From NCBI GenBank assembly GCA_964035575.1, contig OZ037932.1, positions 868,001 to 932,000 on the forward strand: DNA of 64,000 bases, read 5' to 3'. The stretch is from Rhynchopus sp. YZ270_cl-10 (lineage: Eukaryota; Euglenozoa; Diplonemea; Diplonemida; Diplonemidae). Numbering within the stretch: position 1 is the first letter of the stretch; every line of letters starts with the position of its first letter. This document shows, in pieces, positions 10,439-20,590 of this stretch. Below the pieces are notes generated by a model. That model saw only the letters and a list, made by a program, of their open reading frames with translations, made no database searches and was not told the DNA's origin. Made by a program: the position numbers and the translations under genes.

Positions 10439-11137
10439 CATGTTAATATTTGCGCAAAAACAATAAGATACCATGTAAAATAAATAACAAAAATAGAAAC
10501 TGACTTATGAAGGGGTATAAAACATAAACAAGAAAAAAAGGGAGGGAGGTTTTTGTTTATCGCTCCGCAAGTTAGTTGTTTTCTTTTTCACAAAGTGTGT
10601 TCGTGTGTGAAAAAAAGAAGGCCAGCGGGCAATCACCTGTAGTCAAGAGTTGATAAGTTTAAAAAAATATATATTTTTAAGATGAACCTAAGCCTCTCGT
10701 GTTTAGACACCTTAAAAAGTACCAAGTAATAAAAATACAAATAAATAAATAATGATAAAACAAAAGGGGAGAGAGAGAGAGAGAGAGACAAAAGGGGAAA
10801 AAAACCCCCCTCATATTTTATATTGCTTTCCTCATAACATCATTACTTTAGTTTAATTCTAGAAACACCTTTCTCTTTTTTTCAACCCCAGAAAAAGAAA
10901 ATGGCACTTGAATAACCTAGACCCTTATAATATGTTCGCTATTTGATCGTCGGTAATGAAATGGAAAAGAGAGGACCTTTTTTGTTGTGTCAAAAATAAA
11001 TTCGTGAACAGCCAAAAAAGGGTTTTTAACTTGATTGGCGCAATGTGAGAAATGGGATGGTAAGGTTGAAGGAGGCGACGGTCATACAGCACAACACTCC
11101 CCCGATGTTGGTGTAAGTACTGTAGTTTTTCTCAAAA
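10439..11137. other. AT-rich spacer, no gene
   Basis: The stretch has a GA microsatellite near 10770-10788, A runs, and one copy (10681-10715) of a short dispersed motif that begins GATGAACCTAAGCCT and ends TTAGACACCT; other copies are at 13796-13830 and 4133-4150. Nothing else is supported. Confidence 0.45.
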
Positions 11138-11238
11138 ACGATGGTGAAGCAAATAACTTGATTTGTGATTTTACTTGTAGTTTCACCGTGGTAAACCAAC
11201 GGTGAAACCATAAATCAAGTCATTTACTTCACCGTCGT
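11138..11238. repeat. Foldback sequence, 30-bp arms
   Basis: Arms at 11138-11167 and 11209-11238 are inverted copies (about 26 of 30 matching), each holding GGTGAAG..AAATRACTTGATTT. The 41-bp centre carries a second inverted pair, GTTTCACCGT and ACGGTGAAAC, so the whole 101 bp can form one long hairpin. It has no coding capacity. Confidence 0.6.
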
Positions 11239-14200
11239 GTAACATTCACGGAGGGGGAGGAGAAACCTCGAGACAGTGTTCTGTTTCTTTTAGCGAAGTT
11301 CAGGGGGGAATGAGCTTTTTTTTTTCCCATTTTTTTTAGAAAGCCTGCTAACGGGCAGCCACCATGCAAATAGTATGCACGCAGCCTGGCTGTGTATTGA
11401 CTGTCACAAACGAAGCCAAAAAACCCGCCTGGAGTAGAGTCTGTACTAATAGCAAAGCCTCTGTTGTGGACGGCACAAGAGACGTCTTGATAAGTACAGA
11501 CACGATACTTTTGTTCACACCGGCAAATCATACAACAGAGTTTTGGGTAGGCTATGTCATCGGGCTATAACTAATGTTTACCAATGATGTGCAGAAGCTG
11601 ATGTCCAAAAAAGAAAAAGAAGAAAAGAAGAACATAAGACACAGTTCGTGCTTAGTCACCTTAAAATATGCTCAGTGAGGGTCAGAATTTGGCTCATCTT
11701 GGCGCTTTATCTGAAAACTGGCACTGTTGTGTGCTCTTGCATTGGGAAAGACATTAGAAATACGACGTTCTGAGGCATACGTACAGGAAAGCTACGCTCG
11801 CTAAAGAAGGGGCTAAAACAAAACGGGAAAAGGCTTATGTTTGCTTGTGCACTCAAAAGCCTGGCTATGCGCTATGTGGTGAAATCCATTGTTCAAGAGG
11901 CACATAGGTCCTCTTTGTTGCTGGATTGTTTACACATGGCAGGGGGAACAATGAAAGAAGAAAAAAAGGGTTTAAAAATGAAAATGTGTCTCATGGCCTG
12001 AAGGGGGGGCATTGGCAGTATGGTCCTCGTCCTTGTATCACCTTTAAAAATTGGGGGGATTTTTTTAACTATTATTACCTACAGTGTAGGCGGGTTTAGT
12101 GCATGCACTTAACCTGGCAATGACTCCGACCACGTTTTCTTGTTCTACGTGGGGTTCCACACCACTCAAGGCAGTGGGGGGGGACAGTTTCCCTGTTCTT
12201 GTTTTCGAGGGGGACTACACAGACAGCACACATCTCCCCTACTATGTGGTAATAAAGCCTTATTGAGGTGGCTCCCTGTCCTGACTTTGGACTCTGTTGC
12301 AACCTTAAACGAGGCTAAACGCAGAGTAAACAAAATGATTGCATGTTCTAGTATAGACGCGCAAAAATATTAAGTTGAAACACACTATTTTTGGGGTAAA
12401 AGAGGGGAAATCGTTGAACAAAGATGCCTGGAATGCCGTAGTGGAAATACAAGCACCTCATTTTTCGTTTTTTTTTAAGCGTAAGGGTGGACAAACTAAA
12501 AGAGAAAAAAGTTTGTTTACCCTAGTCAAGTATGGTGTGGGGCCATCATAAAACACACAATGCGTGAAATTGTACCTCCTTTGTAGCCATAGCCATATCT
12601 GCCGTTGAATTATCTCGGATGGGCAGTGTTTCGTAGTGTCATCAATCATATTAAAAAAAGTTGATTTGAACTACAAAGCCCTCTCCTTACAGTGTACCTT
12701 GGTACATGACCGGCTGTACCGGAGTGGACACCCAACCTTGCAGTCCTACATCCATTTCGTGGTTTACATCTGATTTAAAAAAAACTGAAGGATGGTTCGA
12801 TTACATAGGGACGTACACACGCACCTCATCCCAAGGGTTGGCAGAGATGAAACAATAGAAATTTGTCCCTTTCGGAAAAAAGGGAAACATAAAAAATTTT
12901 GCTCGACTATAGACTACTATCACTAGATAGCAGCCACGATATTTTTCTTCGTAGGGTCCTTAAAAGAGAGCACATAAAACAATGAAACAAAAGAAAAACT
13001 TTATGTAATGTACAACCTCTCACCTTGGTCACCTTGAACATAAACAAGCATCCCCAAAATAAAAAAACTTTGCTTCTGTACTTGACGTCCTTCTTCCTGC
13101 CTTTCTACCAACGAGCGGGAGACTATTGGACACACAGTATAGAGCAAACACCCTGTGTGAAGCGAACCAAGCACCATGTGGCAAATGTACTGTACCTTTG
13201 TGTCAGTGCTGAAAAATACCAACTAATTGAGCCAGATTCTCAACAGTGGTGCAAAAAAAAATGGCACTTGGTGTTAAGTTCCGTATCAACAAATCAATCA
13301 TAAAATAAAAGAATTGAAACATGAATGTGCCTCTCATGCACACTACACAACACACTAGACAACTGTCCAACCTTGACTCACAAGGTAAAAAAAAAACTAA
13401 GACAATTTAGAAAATATGAGCCTCACGAGGCGGACACGCACACACACACACAGGCAACCCACACCTGCTTTCACGCACAAACCTTATTTAAAGGGGTGAG
13501 ACCACTCCCAATCCGCATGACCCCCTCACCTAAGAAAGCTAAAAGACAGAAATGCAGAGTCCAGAAACCTTACAAAAAAATTTTGTGGTCCGATCTTATA
13601 TTTCAACTTTCACTTCTTCAAAGAGTGAGGGTACATGCGGGGGGATGTGGGATGGAGAAGAGGAAGTAGGGGGATAGGGAGTGACGACACTAAATGTGTT
13701 GCGAAGTTGTCTTGCTTTATTCGTTGGATCAAAAGAAATAGTTGAAACAAATAGAATTAAATTATTTCTTTCAAAACAGAAGAAACGTTTCGTCAGATGG
13801 GCCTAAGCCTGTCTGTGCATTAGACACCTACAAGAATGATGGGTACCATGATACGTTTCACTTTGGAATGAAAAAAAATATTGACAACGCGACAAAAAAA
13901 AATGTACAAAAAAAATTGGTCTTGGAGGAAAAAGAAATGATAATCTGAAAACGGTTCAATACCCTCCTCCCCTATCTCGGTTTCATAGAACGCTGTGAAC
14001 GTCCTTATACCACTTTCCCCTCCGTAATGAACCGGGATCAGTGCAAACGGATCACCCATTGGAGGGATAACCTGGGTGAGATAGGTTTGGCTGTTGTAAA
14101 ATACTTTATTTTTATTTTGTGCCGCTCCTTGAGGTTTTTTTTGTTGTATCGGAGACTGTACTGGCGCCGTTCATTTCGTTGTGCTTTCCTGCAACATTAA

Positions 14201-15215
14201 AGGGCTGGAGAATAAACAAAATGGGGTTGAAAAACGAACGGATGCCTCTCCAGATACGGGCAAAAGCCATATCTATTCGGCAGAAAAATTCTCGTTTGAT
14301 TGATCATAAGTTTTTATTTTATATGTGTGATCCCACATACAGTACAAAAGAGAAATGGTGAAGTTTCGAACGAAATTTTCAGTCTCAAAGAAATATGTAG
14401 GCTACAGTGATAACCACTGAAGGAAACCTTTCCGTCATGTGACATAACAAAAGAAGGGGGAGGGGGAGGGGAAATGGGTACGTCCACACCTCTTTGAGGC
14501 GTGGGCCTAATAAAGCTTGAAAGAGGGTGGCTCTCTCTTCAGTAGAAATCACAAAATGCACGCTAAAGCTTAAAAACAAAACAAAACAGCATGAAATAGA
14601 TAAAACAAAAGGCCGTCCTTTTCTTTGAGACAAAGGAAATGGACAACAGATGACCAATGGACCTCGATACTGAAGGGTTGTTGCTTTCAGCAGAAAGTGT
14701 AATACAAAAAGTAAGGGGCGCCGCGGTGAGTACAAATAACTACGGGGGGGAAAGGGAAGGGGAAGGGGTTGTGTGGGAGAGGCAATGAGCAACACTCCTT
14801 TTAAAATGGAGTGGAGATAAGACGTTCTGAATATATTTCCAATGTTCAACAAGAGAGGGAAAAAAGTGGGGGACTAAGGGTGGGGTGTTGACAATTCAAC
14901 CTTCTGCGTGGGCCTGATGAAGGCGTGGTAAACCACACCAAAAAAAAAAAAAAAAACACAGGGAGTGACAAAGAATGACTGAATCAGACAACAAAACTGA
15001 CCCAAAGTGGGGAAGTGTTCTTGTGTTCCTTTTGTTTTCAAAAAAATGAAAAATACTGTGACAATCTTGAACCCCGCAAAACATTCAGGGGAGGATTTAA
15101 AAAAAAAAAAAAAAAAATGGAAGTTGAAACGTTGTCGCTTGCCGACTTCCCCATCCCCGTGATCATGGTTAATGACTATTGAGGTGGGGAGGAGTTGTGG
15201 CTTCTTGCCCAAAGC
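11239..15215. other. Long spacer without recognised genes
   Basis: Both strands carry only short open frames of biased composition. There are A/T homopolymers, poly-purine stretches (14445-14475, 14740-14765), a CA microsatellite near 13438-13452 and further dispersed motif copies (12907-12948, 13796-13830). The downstream end of the oxidase gene adjoins at 15216, so the last part probably includes its 3' UTR. Confidence 0.45.
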
Positions 15216-18200
15216 TCACAGTTGTGCACGGCTCAACGCAGGGTAGACCTCTTGAGGATCCTCCTCCTCGAGTTCGTGTGCTAGCTCCATGATCTCGTTC
15301 AGGGTCACGTTCTCTCGCTGACGACTCTTCTGTACAGCAAATATCGCACCACCCAAACACAAAAACACACCGCCAATCACCACCAACACCCACCATGGGA
15401 ACGAGCTCCCATCATCGTTGTCATCGACGTTGTCCCCAGCGCCCTGGTTCGGAGCGTAGGTCTCCCCTTCGGGCAGCGGTGTGGCATGTGCAGGAACGAG
15501 AGTGCTTCCAGCAGGCAATGAAGTTGGTGCAGAGGTTGGCACTACTGTCGGTGCGGCAGACGCTCCAGCGGGTAATGAGGTGGGCACAGCCGTTGGTACT
15601 GCAGTTGGTGCAGCAGAGGCGCCAGCGGGCAGTAACGTTGGCGCTGAGGTTGGTACAGCTGTTGGTGAAGCAGACGCTCCTGCGGGCAGTGACGTCGGTA
15701 CTGAGGTTGGTGACACAGTTGGTACAGCAGACGCTCCTGCAGGCAGTGATGTTGGCACAACGGTCGGGACAGCTGTTGGCGCGGAGGTCGGTACTGCGGT
15801 TGGTGCAGCAGACACTCCTGCAGGCAGTGAAGTTGGTACAACGGTCGGGACAGCTGTTGGCGCGGAAGTTGGTACTGCAGTTGGTGCAGAAGACGCTCCA
15901 GCAGGAAGTGATGTTGGCACGACCGTTGGCACAGACGTTGGCACCACCGTGGGTGCAGCAGACACTCCTGCGGGCAGTGAAGTTGGTACAAGCGTCGGGA
16001 CAGCTGTTGGCACAGACGTTGGTACTGCAGTTGGTGCAGCAGATACCCCTGCAGGCAGTGATGTTGGTGCGGCTGTGGGCACAATAGTTGGAACAAGTGT
16101 CTCTGCCACCGGCAAGGATGTTGGTGCAATTGTATCACACGTGGTGAGGACAACATCAATACTTTCTGCGCTCGTGTGCATATTACGTGAGGTTGTGACA
16201 AGACCCCCTCCGACAGCTACCGCAAGGTTAATGGTGCTTCCTTTCACAAATGAAAAGTCATTGCTATCCCCAGTTGTCATCTTCCTGAAGAACACACTTG
16301 TTGTCCTTGCACCACTGACACGCGACACAAATGTAACGTCCTGCGCAGCATCTGCAGGTGAAAGAGCAAACCCTGTGGCAATAGTGCGATCCGTTGCTCC
16401 GTCCTCTGTAGAGGAAACAGTAATGATATCCAACTCAGCCATGCCAGCTGCACCAGGCGCTGCCCTCAGACCGAGTGCCCCCCACCCCGCTGAAGGGGTG
16501 TCGTATTCCAATGTGAACCTGATAGCATCTTCGCCGTCCACACTTCCCACTTCATACGACAGCGACACTGCGGGCTTTGTGAGTGCCACCGGTGCACCGT
16601 TGCATGCTTTCACAAACGTCCCTGCTGGTGGCGGAACCAACGTTTCCGGCACAGTTGTGTCTGGTGCTGTGGTGTCAGGCGCCACTGTATCAGGGGCAGT
16701 TGTATCAGGTGCTGTGGTGTCAGGTGCAGTTGTGTCGGGTGCAGGTGTGTCAGGTGCGATTGTGTCTGGTGACACTGTATCGGGTGCAGTAGTATCTGGT
16801 GCTGATGTTGGGGGTGCTGACGTCGCCGGTGCCGTTGTGTCTGGCGCAGTCGTATCGGGTGCGGATGTGGGCGCTGTTGTTGGCACAGCTGTTGGCACCG
16901 TTGTGGGAATGGCAGTTGGAGCAGGTGTCTCTCCAACAGGCAGAGCGGTGGGAGATGCAGTTGGGTTTGCTGTTTCCGGTGACATCGTCTGTGGTGCTGT
17001 GGTATCGGGCGCTTGAGTCATAGGTGCTAGTGTATCCGGAGCTGCTGTTTCAGGGAATGGGGTTGCCGGCGCATCTGTCGGGGGTGCGTTTGTATCACAC
17101 GTGGTGAGGACAACATCAATGCTCTCAGCGCTCGTATGTTTACTTAATTCGGATGCAACAACAGTTCCGACAGCCACCGCAAGGTTAATGGTGCTTCCTT
17201 TCACAAATGAAAAGTCATTGCTATCCCCAGTTGTCATCTTCCTGAAGAACACACTTGTTGTCCTTGCACCACTGACACGCGACACAAATGTAACGTCCTG
17301 CGCAGCATCTGCAGGTGAAAGAGCAAACCCTGTGGCAATAGTGCGATCCGTTGCTCCATCCTCTGTAGATAAAACAGTAATGATATCCAACTCAGCCATG
17401 CCAGCTGCACCAGGCGCTGCCCTCAGACCAAGTGCCCCCCACCCCGCTGAAGGGGTGTCGTATTCCAATGTGAACCTGATAGCATCTTCGCCGTCCACAC
17501 TTCCCACTTCATACGACAGCGACACTGCGGGCTTTGTGAGTGCCACCGGTGCACCGTTGCATGCTTTCACAAACGTCCCTGCTGGTGGCGGAACCAACGT
17601 TTCCGGCACAGTTGTGTCTGGTGCTGTGGTGTCAGGCGCCACTGTACCAGGGGCAGTTGTATCAGGTGCTGTGGTGTCAGGTGCCACTGTGTCGGGTGCA
17701 GTTGTGTCTGGCGCAGTTGTGTCTGGTGCAATTGTGTCAGGTGCAATTGTATCAGGTGCTGTGGTGTCAGGTGCTGTTGTGTCCGGTGCCGGAGTATCAG
17801 GGGACGGCGTTTCTGGAGCGGGGGTATCAAATGGCGAAAGGGTGGGCTCCAGCGTTGGGTTGCAGTTCTTGACATTGTACAAGGCCATCATTCCCCTGTC
17901 CTCGTGCTGCAAGATGTGGCAGTGCACGACAACATCACCCTCGTAGTCGACAGGACGCCACCGCATGTACAGCTCCCACTCTGGGGCAACGTCCCTCCAC
18001 TCATTGGTGCGCAGGACAGTGCCAGAAGGATCCAAACTGTCCTGAATCTGGAAGTGGTTGATGTGGTGGTGGTAAGGGTGGGGCGGAGTCGGCGACAAAG
18101 CAGGCCCTGCAATGTTGTCGGGTGCACCGTTCCCACCAAGCTTCGTCTGGTACACTTCTCCAAGACAGAACTCGTCCAGGTACTTCAGATCTGGGTCGGG

Positions 18201-19472
18201 CTCGTCAAAGCCTGCAAAAGCTGCTCCGTTCACACCCAGGTTCACGTTCTTGTCGCTCGAGAACCCCACGCCCTTGATGCCTTTTAAACCGCCACGGTTG
18301 TACTGAGTAAGCTGCGAGAGGTCGTCCAGGTAAGTAGGGAGAGGAGCCTGTGATGTCGGAATCGGCACTGCATTGCTTCCAGCAACTACCTCAATCTGGA
18401 AGAACGAGGTTTGGTCGTGTCCGTTCGCAGAGGAGGGCTGGATGCCAACCGCAGTGCTTGACTTCACGTTTATCGTCTGTCCTGCAAGGGACGCGGGACA
18501 CAGAATGGCGACGTCAGAACGTGTCCCCTGGATCATTGCAATCGACTCAATCTCGAGGTATGGCGTGTAATGAAAAACCCCGTCTCTTGCCAAGAGTGTC
18601 ATGGTGCACCCTGGAGTGTCTAAAGAGAGACTGATATGGCGTGCGTGTCCAGCATGCACCATTCTCAACAAAGCAGCCTTGCCTGCAGTCACCGTCAGTG
18701 TCGGGTTAAACTGCCCGTTTACTGTATAGAAATCTTGCCCCGAAACAGAATCGTCGATCCAGTTGAGGTTCAAGGGGACGTTGTTTTCTGTCTGCTCCAA
18801 CAGAGTGGGGTAGTCCATGAAGGTGAAGAGGTTGTCTCTGTACACAGTGCTCATCTGCAGGTGGTGGAAAACCAATGGAGGAAGTGCGTCTGGTGCCTCG
18901 TAGAGTGCTGCCAGGTCTGCAGGGAGGCTGTACGACGCGTGCGGCATCACGTATAAGACTCCCACCATCCCGCCACTTACTTGCATGGCAGTGCTGCCGT
19001 GGTGGTGTGCGTGGTACCAATGCGTCCCCATCAAGTGGTTCTCGGGGATGTTGTACGTGTAAGTATATTCGCCTCCATTCGGCTCGACGTGAGTGTCGAT
19101 GTTGTCATCGTTAGGCGAGACGTGCAAACCGTGTGTGTGCAGTGTTGTTGTATCAGGGCAGTGGAAGGTGTTCTCATGTGCCCCATTACAGGCAGTCCCG
19201 ACAAGATTGTTCACCACCCTCACAGAGCACGTCGCCCCTGCCGTCATTTTAATGAGCGCGGACGGCACGGAGGGTGTTGACTTCCCGTTCACGTGGTACG
19301 CGCGCACATCAAAGGACACTATGTCTGGAATAGTCACAGTGCCAGCCTTGACCTCAAGCGTGACTACTCCGCCCGTAGCAGCGCAGTCCACCTCTTCCAG
19401 CGCCTGCAGCGGGGCAGCAAGAGTGTGCACTGCATACATCAACAACAAGCACAGCAGAGCACTGTGACCCAT
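15216..19472 (-). CDS. Multicopper oxidase with two DOMON-like domains and C-terminal membrane anchor
   Basis: A single open frame of 1418 residues starts with a signal peptide (about residues 1-20, LLCLLLMYAVHTLAAP). Residues about 35-540 form a multicopper oxidase. Its copper motifs are all present: HTHGLH (112-117), HWYHAHHHG (151-159), HPYHHH (465-470) and HCHILQHEDRGM (517-528), so the trinuclear site and the type 1 copper site look complete. Two nearly identical beta-rich modules of about 155 residues follow (starting about 632 and 950; each begins GTFVKACNGAPVAL), which I read as DOMON-like domains. Linkers are long APDTT and PTSLPAG/PTAVPT repeats, likely O-glycosylated. A membrane span lies at about 1360-1381 (WWVLVVIGGVFLCLGGAIF), with a short acidic cytoplasmic tail. 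The protein probably oxidises phenols or metal ions at the cell surface, and the DOMON modules may bind haem or sugar. The substrate cannot be told from sequence. No intron is needed. Confidence 0.85.
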   Translation of the reverse strand: MGHSALLCLLLMYAVHTLAAPLQALEEVDCAATGGVVTLEVKAGTVTIPDIVSFDVRAYHVNGKSTPSVPSALIKMTAGATCSVRVVNNLVGTACNGAHENTFHCPDTTTLHTHGLHVSPNDDNIDTHVEPNGGEYTYTYNIPENHLMGTHWYHAHHHGSTAMQVSGGMVGVLYVMPHASYSLPADLAALYEAPDALPPLVFHHLQMSTVYRDNLFTFMDYPTLLEQTENNVPLNLNWIDDSVSGQDFYTVNGQFNPTLTVTAGKAALLRMVHAGHARHISLSLDTPGCTMTLLARDGVFHYTPYLEIESIAMIQGTRSDVAILCPASLAGQTINVKSSTAVGIQPSSANGHDQTSFFQIEVVAGSNAVPIPTSQAPLPTYLDDLSQLTQYNRGGLKGIKGVGFSSDKNVNLGVNGAAFAGFDEPDPDLKYLDEFCLGEVYQTKLGGNGAPDNIAGPALSPTPPHPYHHHINHFQIQDSLDPSGTVLRTNEWRDVAPEWELYMRWRPVDYEGDVVVHCHILQHEDRGMMALYNVKNCNPTLEPTLSPFDTPAPETPSPDTPAPDTTAPDTTAPDTIAPDTIAPDTTAPDTTAPDTVAPDTTAPDTTAPGTVAPDTTAPDTTVPETLVPPPAGTFVKACNGAPVALTKPAVSLSYEVGSVDGEDAIRFTLEYDTPSAGWGALGLRAAPGAAGMAELDIITVLSTEDGATDRTIATGFALSPADAAQDVTFVSRVSGARTTSVFFRKMTTGDSNDFSFVKGSTINLAVAVGTVVASELSKHTSAESIDVVLTTCDTNAPPTDAPATPFPETAAPDTLAPMTQAPDTTAPQTMSPETANPTASPTALPVGETPAPTAIPTTVPTAVPTTAPTSAPDTTAPDTTAPATSAPPTSAPDTTAPDTVSPDTIAPDTPAPDTTAPDTTAPDTTAPDTVAPDTTAPDTTVPETLVPPPAGTFVKACNGAPVALTKPAVSLSYEVGSVDGEDAIRFTLEYDTPSAGWGALGLRAAPGAAGMAELDIITVSSTEDGATDRTIATGFALSPADAAQDVTFVSRVSGARTTSVFFRKMTTGDSNDFSFVKGSTINLAVAVGGGLVTTSRNMHTSAESIDVVLTTCDTIAPTSLPVAETLVPTIVPTAAPTSLPAGVSAAPTAVPTSVPTAVPTLVPTSLPAGVSAAPTVVPTSVPTVVPTSLPAGASSAPTAVPTSAPTAVPTVVPTSLPAGVSAAPTAVPTSAPTAVPTVVPTSLPAGASAVPTVSPTSVPTSLPAGASASPTAVPTSAPTLLPAGASAAPTAVPTAVPTSLPAGASAAPTVVPTSAPTSLPAGSTLVPAHATPLPEGETYAPNQGAGDNVDDNDDGSSFPWWVLVVIGGVFLCLGGAIFAVQKSRQRENVTLNEIMELAHELEEEDPQEVYPALSRAQL
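16141..17650 (-). repeat. Internal near-identical duplication in the oxidase gene
   Basis: About 485 bp covering one DOMON-like module (16205-16690) recurs at about 17160-17650, 957-960 bp away, with only a handful of base changes. The flanking linkers are less alike. The high identity implies recent duplication or ongoing gene conversion within the gene. Confidence 0.85.
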
Positions 19473-19485
19473 ATTGTCTGGCTTG

Positions 19486-19508
19486 TTACTAAACAGAAAG
19501 CACAGCTC
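19486..19508 (-). promoter_or_regulatory. Candidate trans-splice acceptor of the oxidase mRNA
   Basis: On the minus strand a pyrimidine-rich run ending TTTCTGTTTAG lies 16 nt before the ATG. A very short 5' UTR after such an AG is what spliced-leader addition would leave. A normal cis-intron in the 5' UTR is the alternative. Confidence 0.4.
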
Positions 19509-20590
19509 TCTTTTTACTTGTGTCCTAAATTCTGTGGTGAGAGGAATACTGGTAGGACTAATTTCAAAACCATTTCAAGGAGGGGAGGCGGGCAGGTGCA
19601 AACACAAGCCGTCAAAGATGTAGAGGTTTGCGAGATACTTAATAAAAATAAAAATAAAAAGAGTTGGAGTTCATCATCTGGAATCTACACTAATACAACA
19701 TAATTTTCAAAAGAAGAAGAAAAAAAAAACAAAAGATGAAGATGCAGAAAACATGGAGAAGGGGGAGACCGGTCATTTAGTATTTTTCATTTGCGTGGCT
19801 GCGCGCACCCCTCCGGATGAACAAGTTTGATAGTATAATTATTCTCACCTAGATGTGTACACGAGAGACACATTCCACACAAAAAAAAAAAAAAAAGCCA
19901 CACGCAACACCATATCACCCAGATTATTGTTATCTGGGGGGGAAACTAGCGACACCACAATGCCAACCCGCTAGGCCAATAGCAGCCCACGCAGGAATAA
20001 AAACACAGGCGCAGGCTGAAAAAAACGGAGATGATGTGAGTGACAGTCCGACATTGCTAACAATCAAGCACCAACCTCTATAATGCAAAGAAAAGAACGC
20101 GTAAGTAATGCACCACAAGGCAAATCGCACCCGCATTGACGTCTTTGGGATAAAAGATACAAAATCTGTGTTTTGCTTCGAAAACACTTCCCAACTAAAT
20201 GTTGTCCACAGGGGCATCTAAGATAACAAAACAAACACCTTTTCAAAGTACTGACTGCGCTCAATCTCCTTACCAAAAGTATCCCACTACCCTACGGACG
20301 ACCAGCTCCAGTAGTCTGTTACATTTGAAAAAAGTGCTACAAAATGCTCAACGTACGGAAACTTAAGCCCTTACAAAAAGAATGTCCCAACTCAGCGCTG
20401 AGTTCACTTTGACCCACGAAATCACAAATTCCTTAACACTTTGTGGTAAGTATCTTACGGTTGTGTTTGCAGCATACCTACCCACTTCATAGTGTCTGCA
20501 ATGCGGTGGAATAGTTACAGAAGGCTGCAGAGTCTTCACAAAACAGCATCAGGCAAACAACTCTCTTCCATACCAGCCTACGGGCAGAAG
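19509..20590. other. Spacer between the oxidase gene and the satellite
   Basis: No gene is recognised. There are A runs near 19720-19730 and 19880-19895. The last 15 bp lead into the satellite through a diverged first unit (AGAAGACGGGCCC in place of AGAAAACGGGCCC). Confidence 0.45.

Noticed and set aside
15481-17016. 511-codon frame on the plus strand opposite the oxidase
   Set aside because: It is the complement of the APDTT/PTAVPT repeats. The minus strand has a signal peptide, copper motifs and a membrane span; the plus frame has only Val/Gly/Ala repeats.
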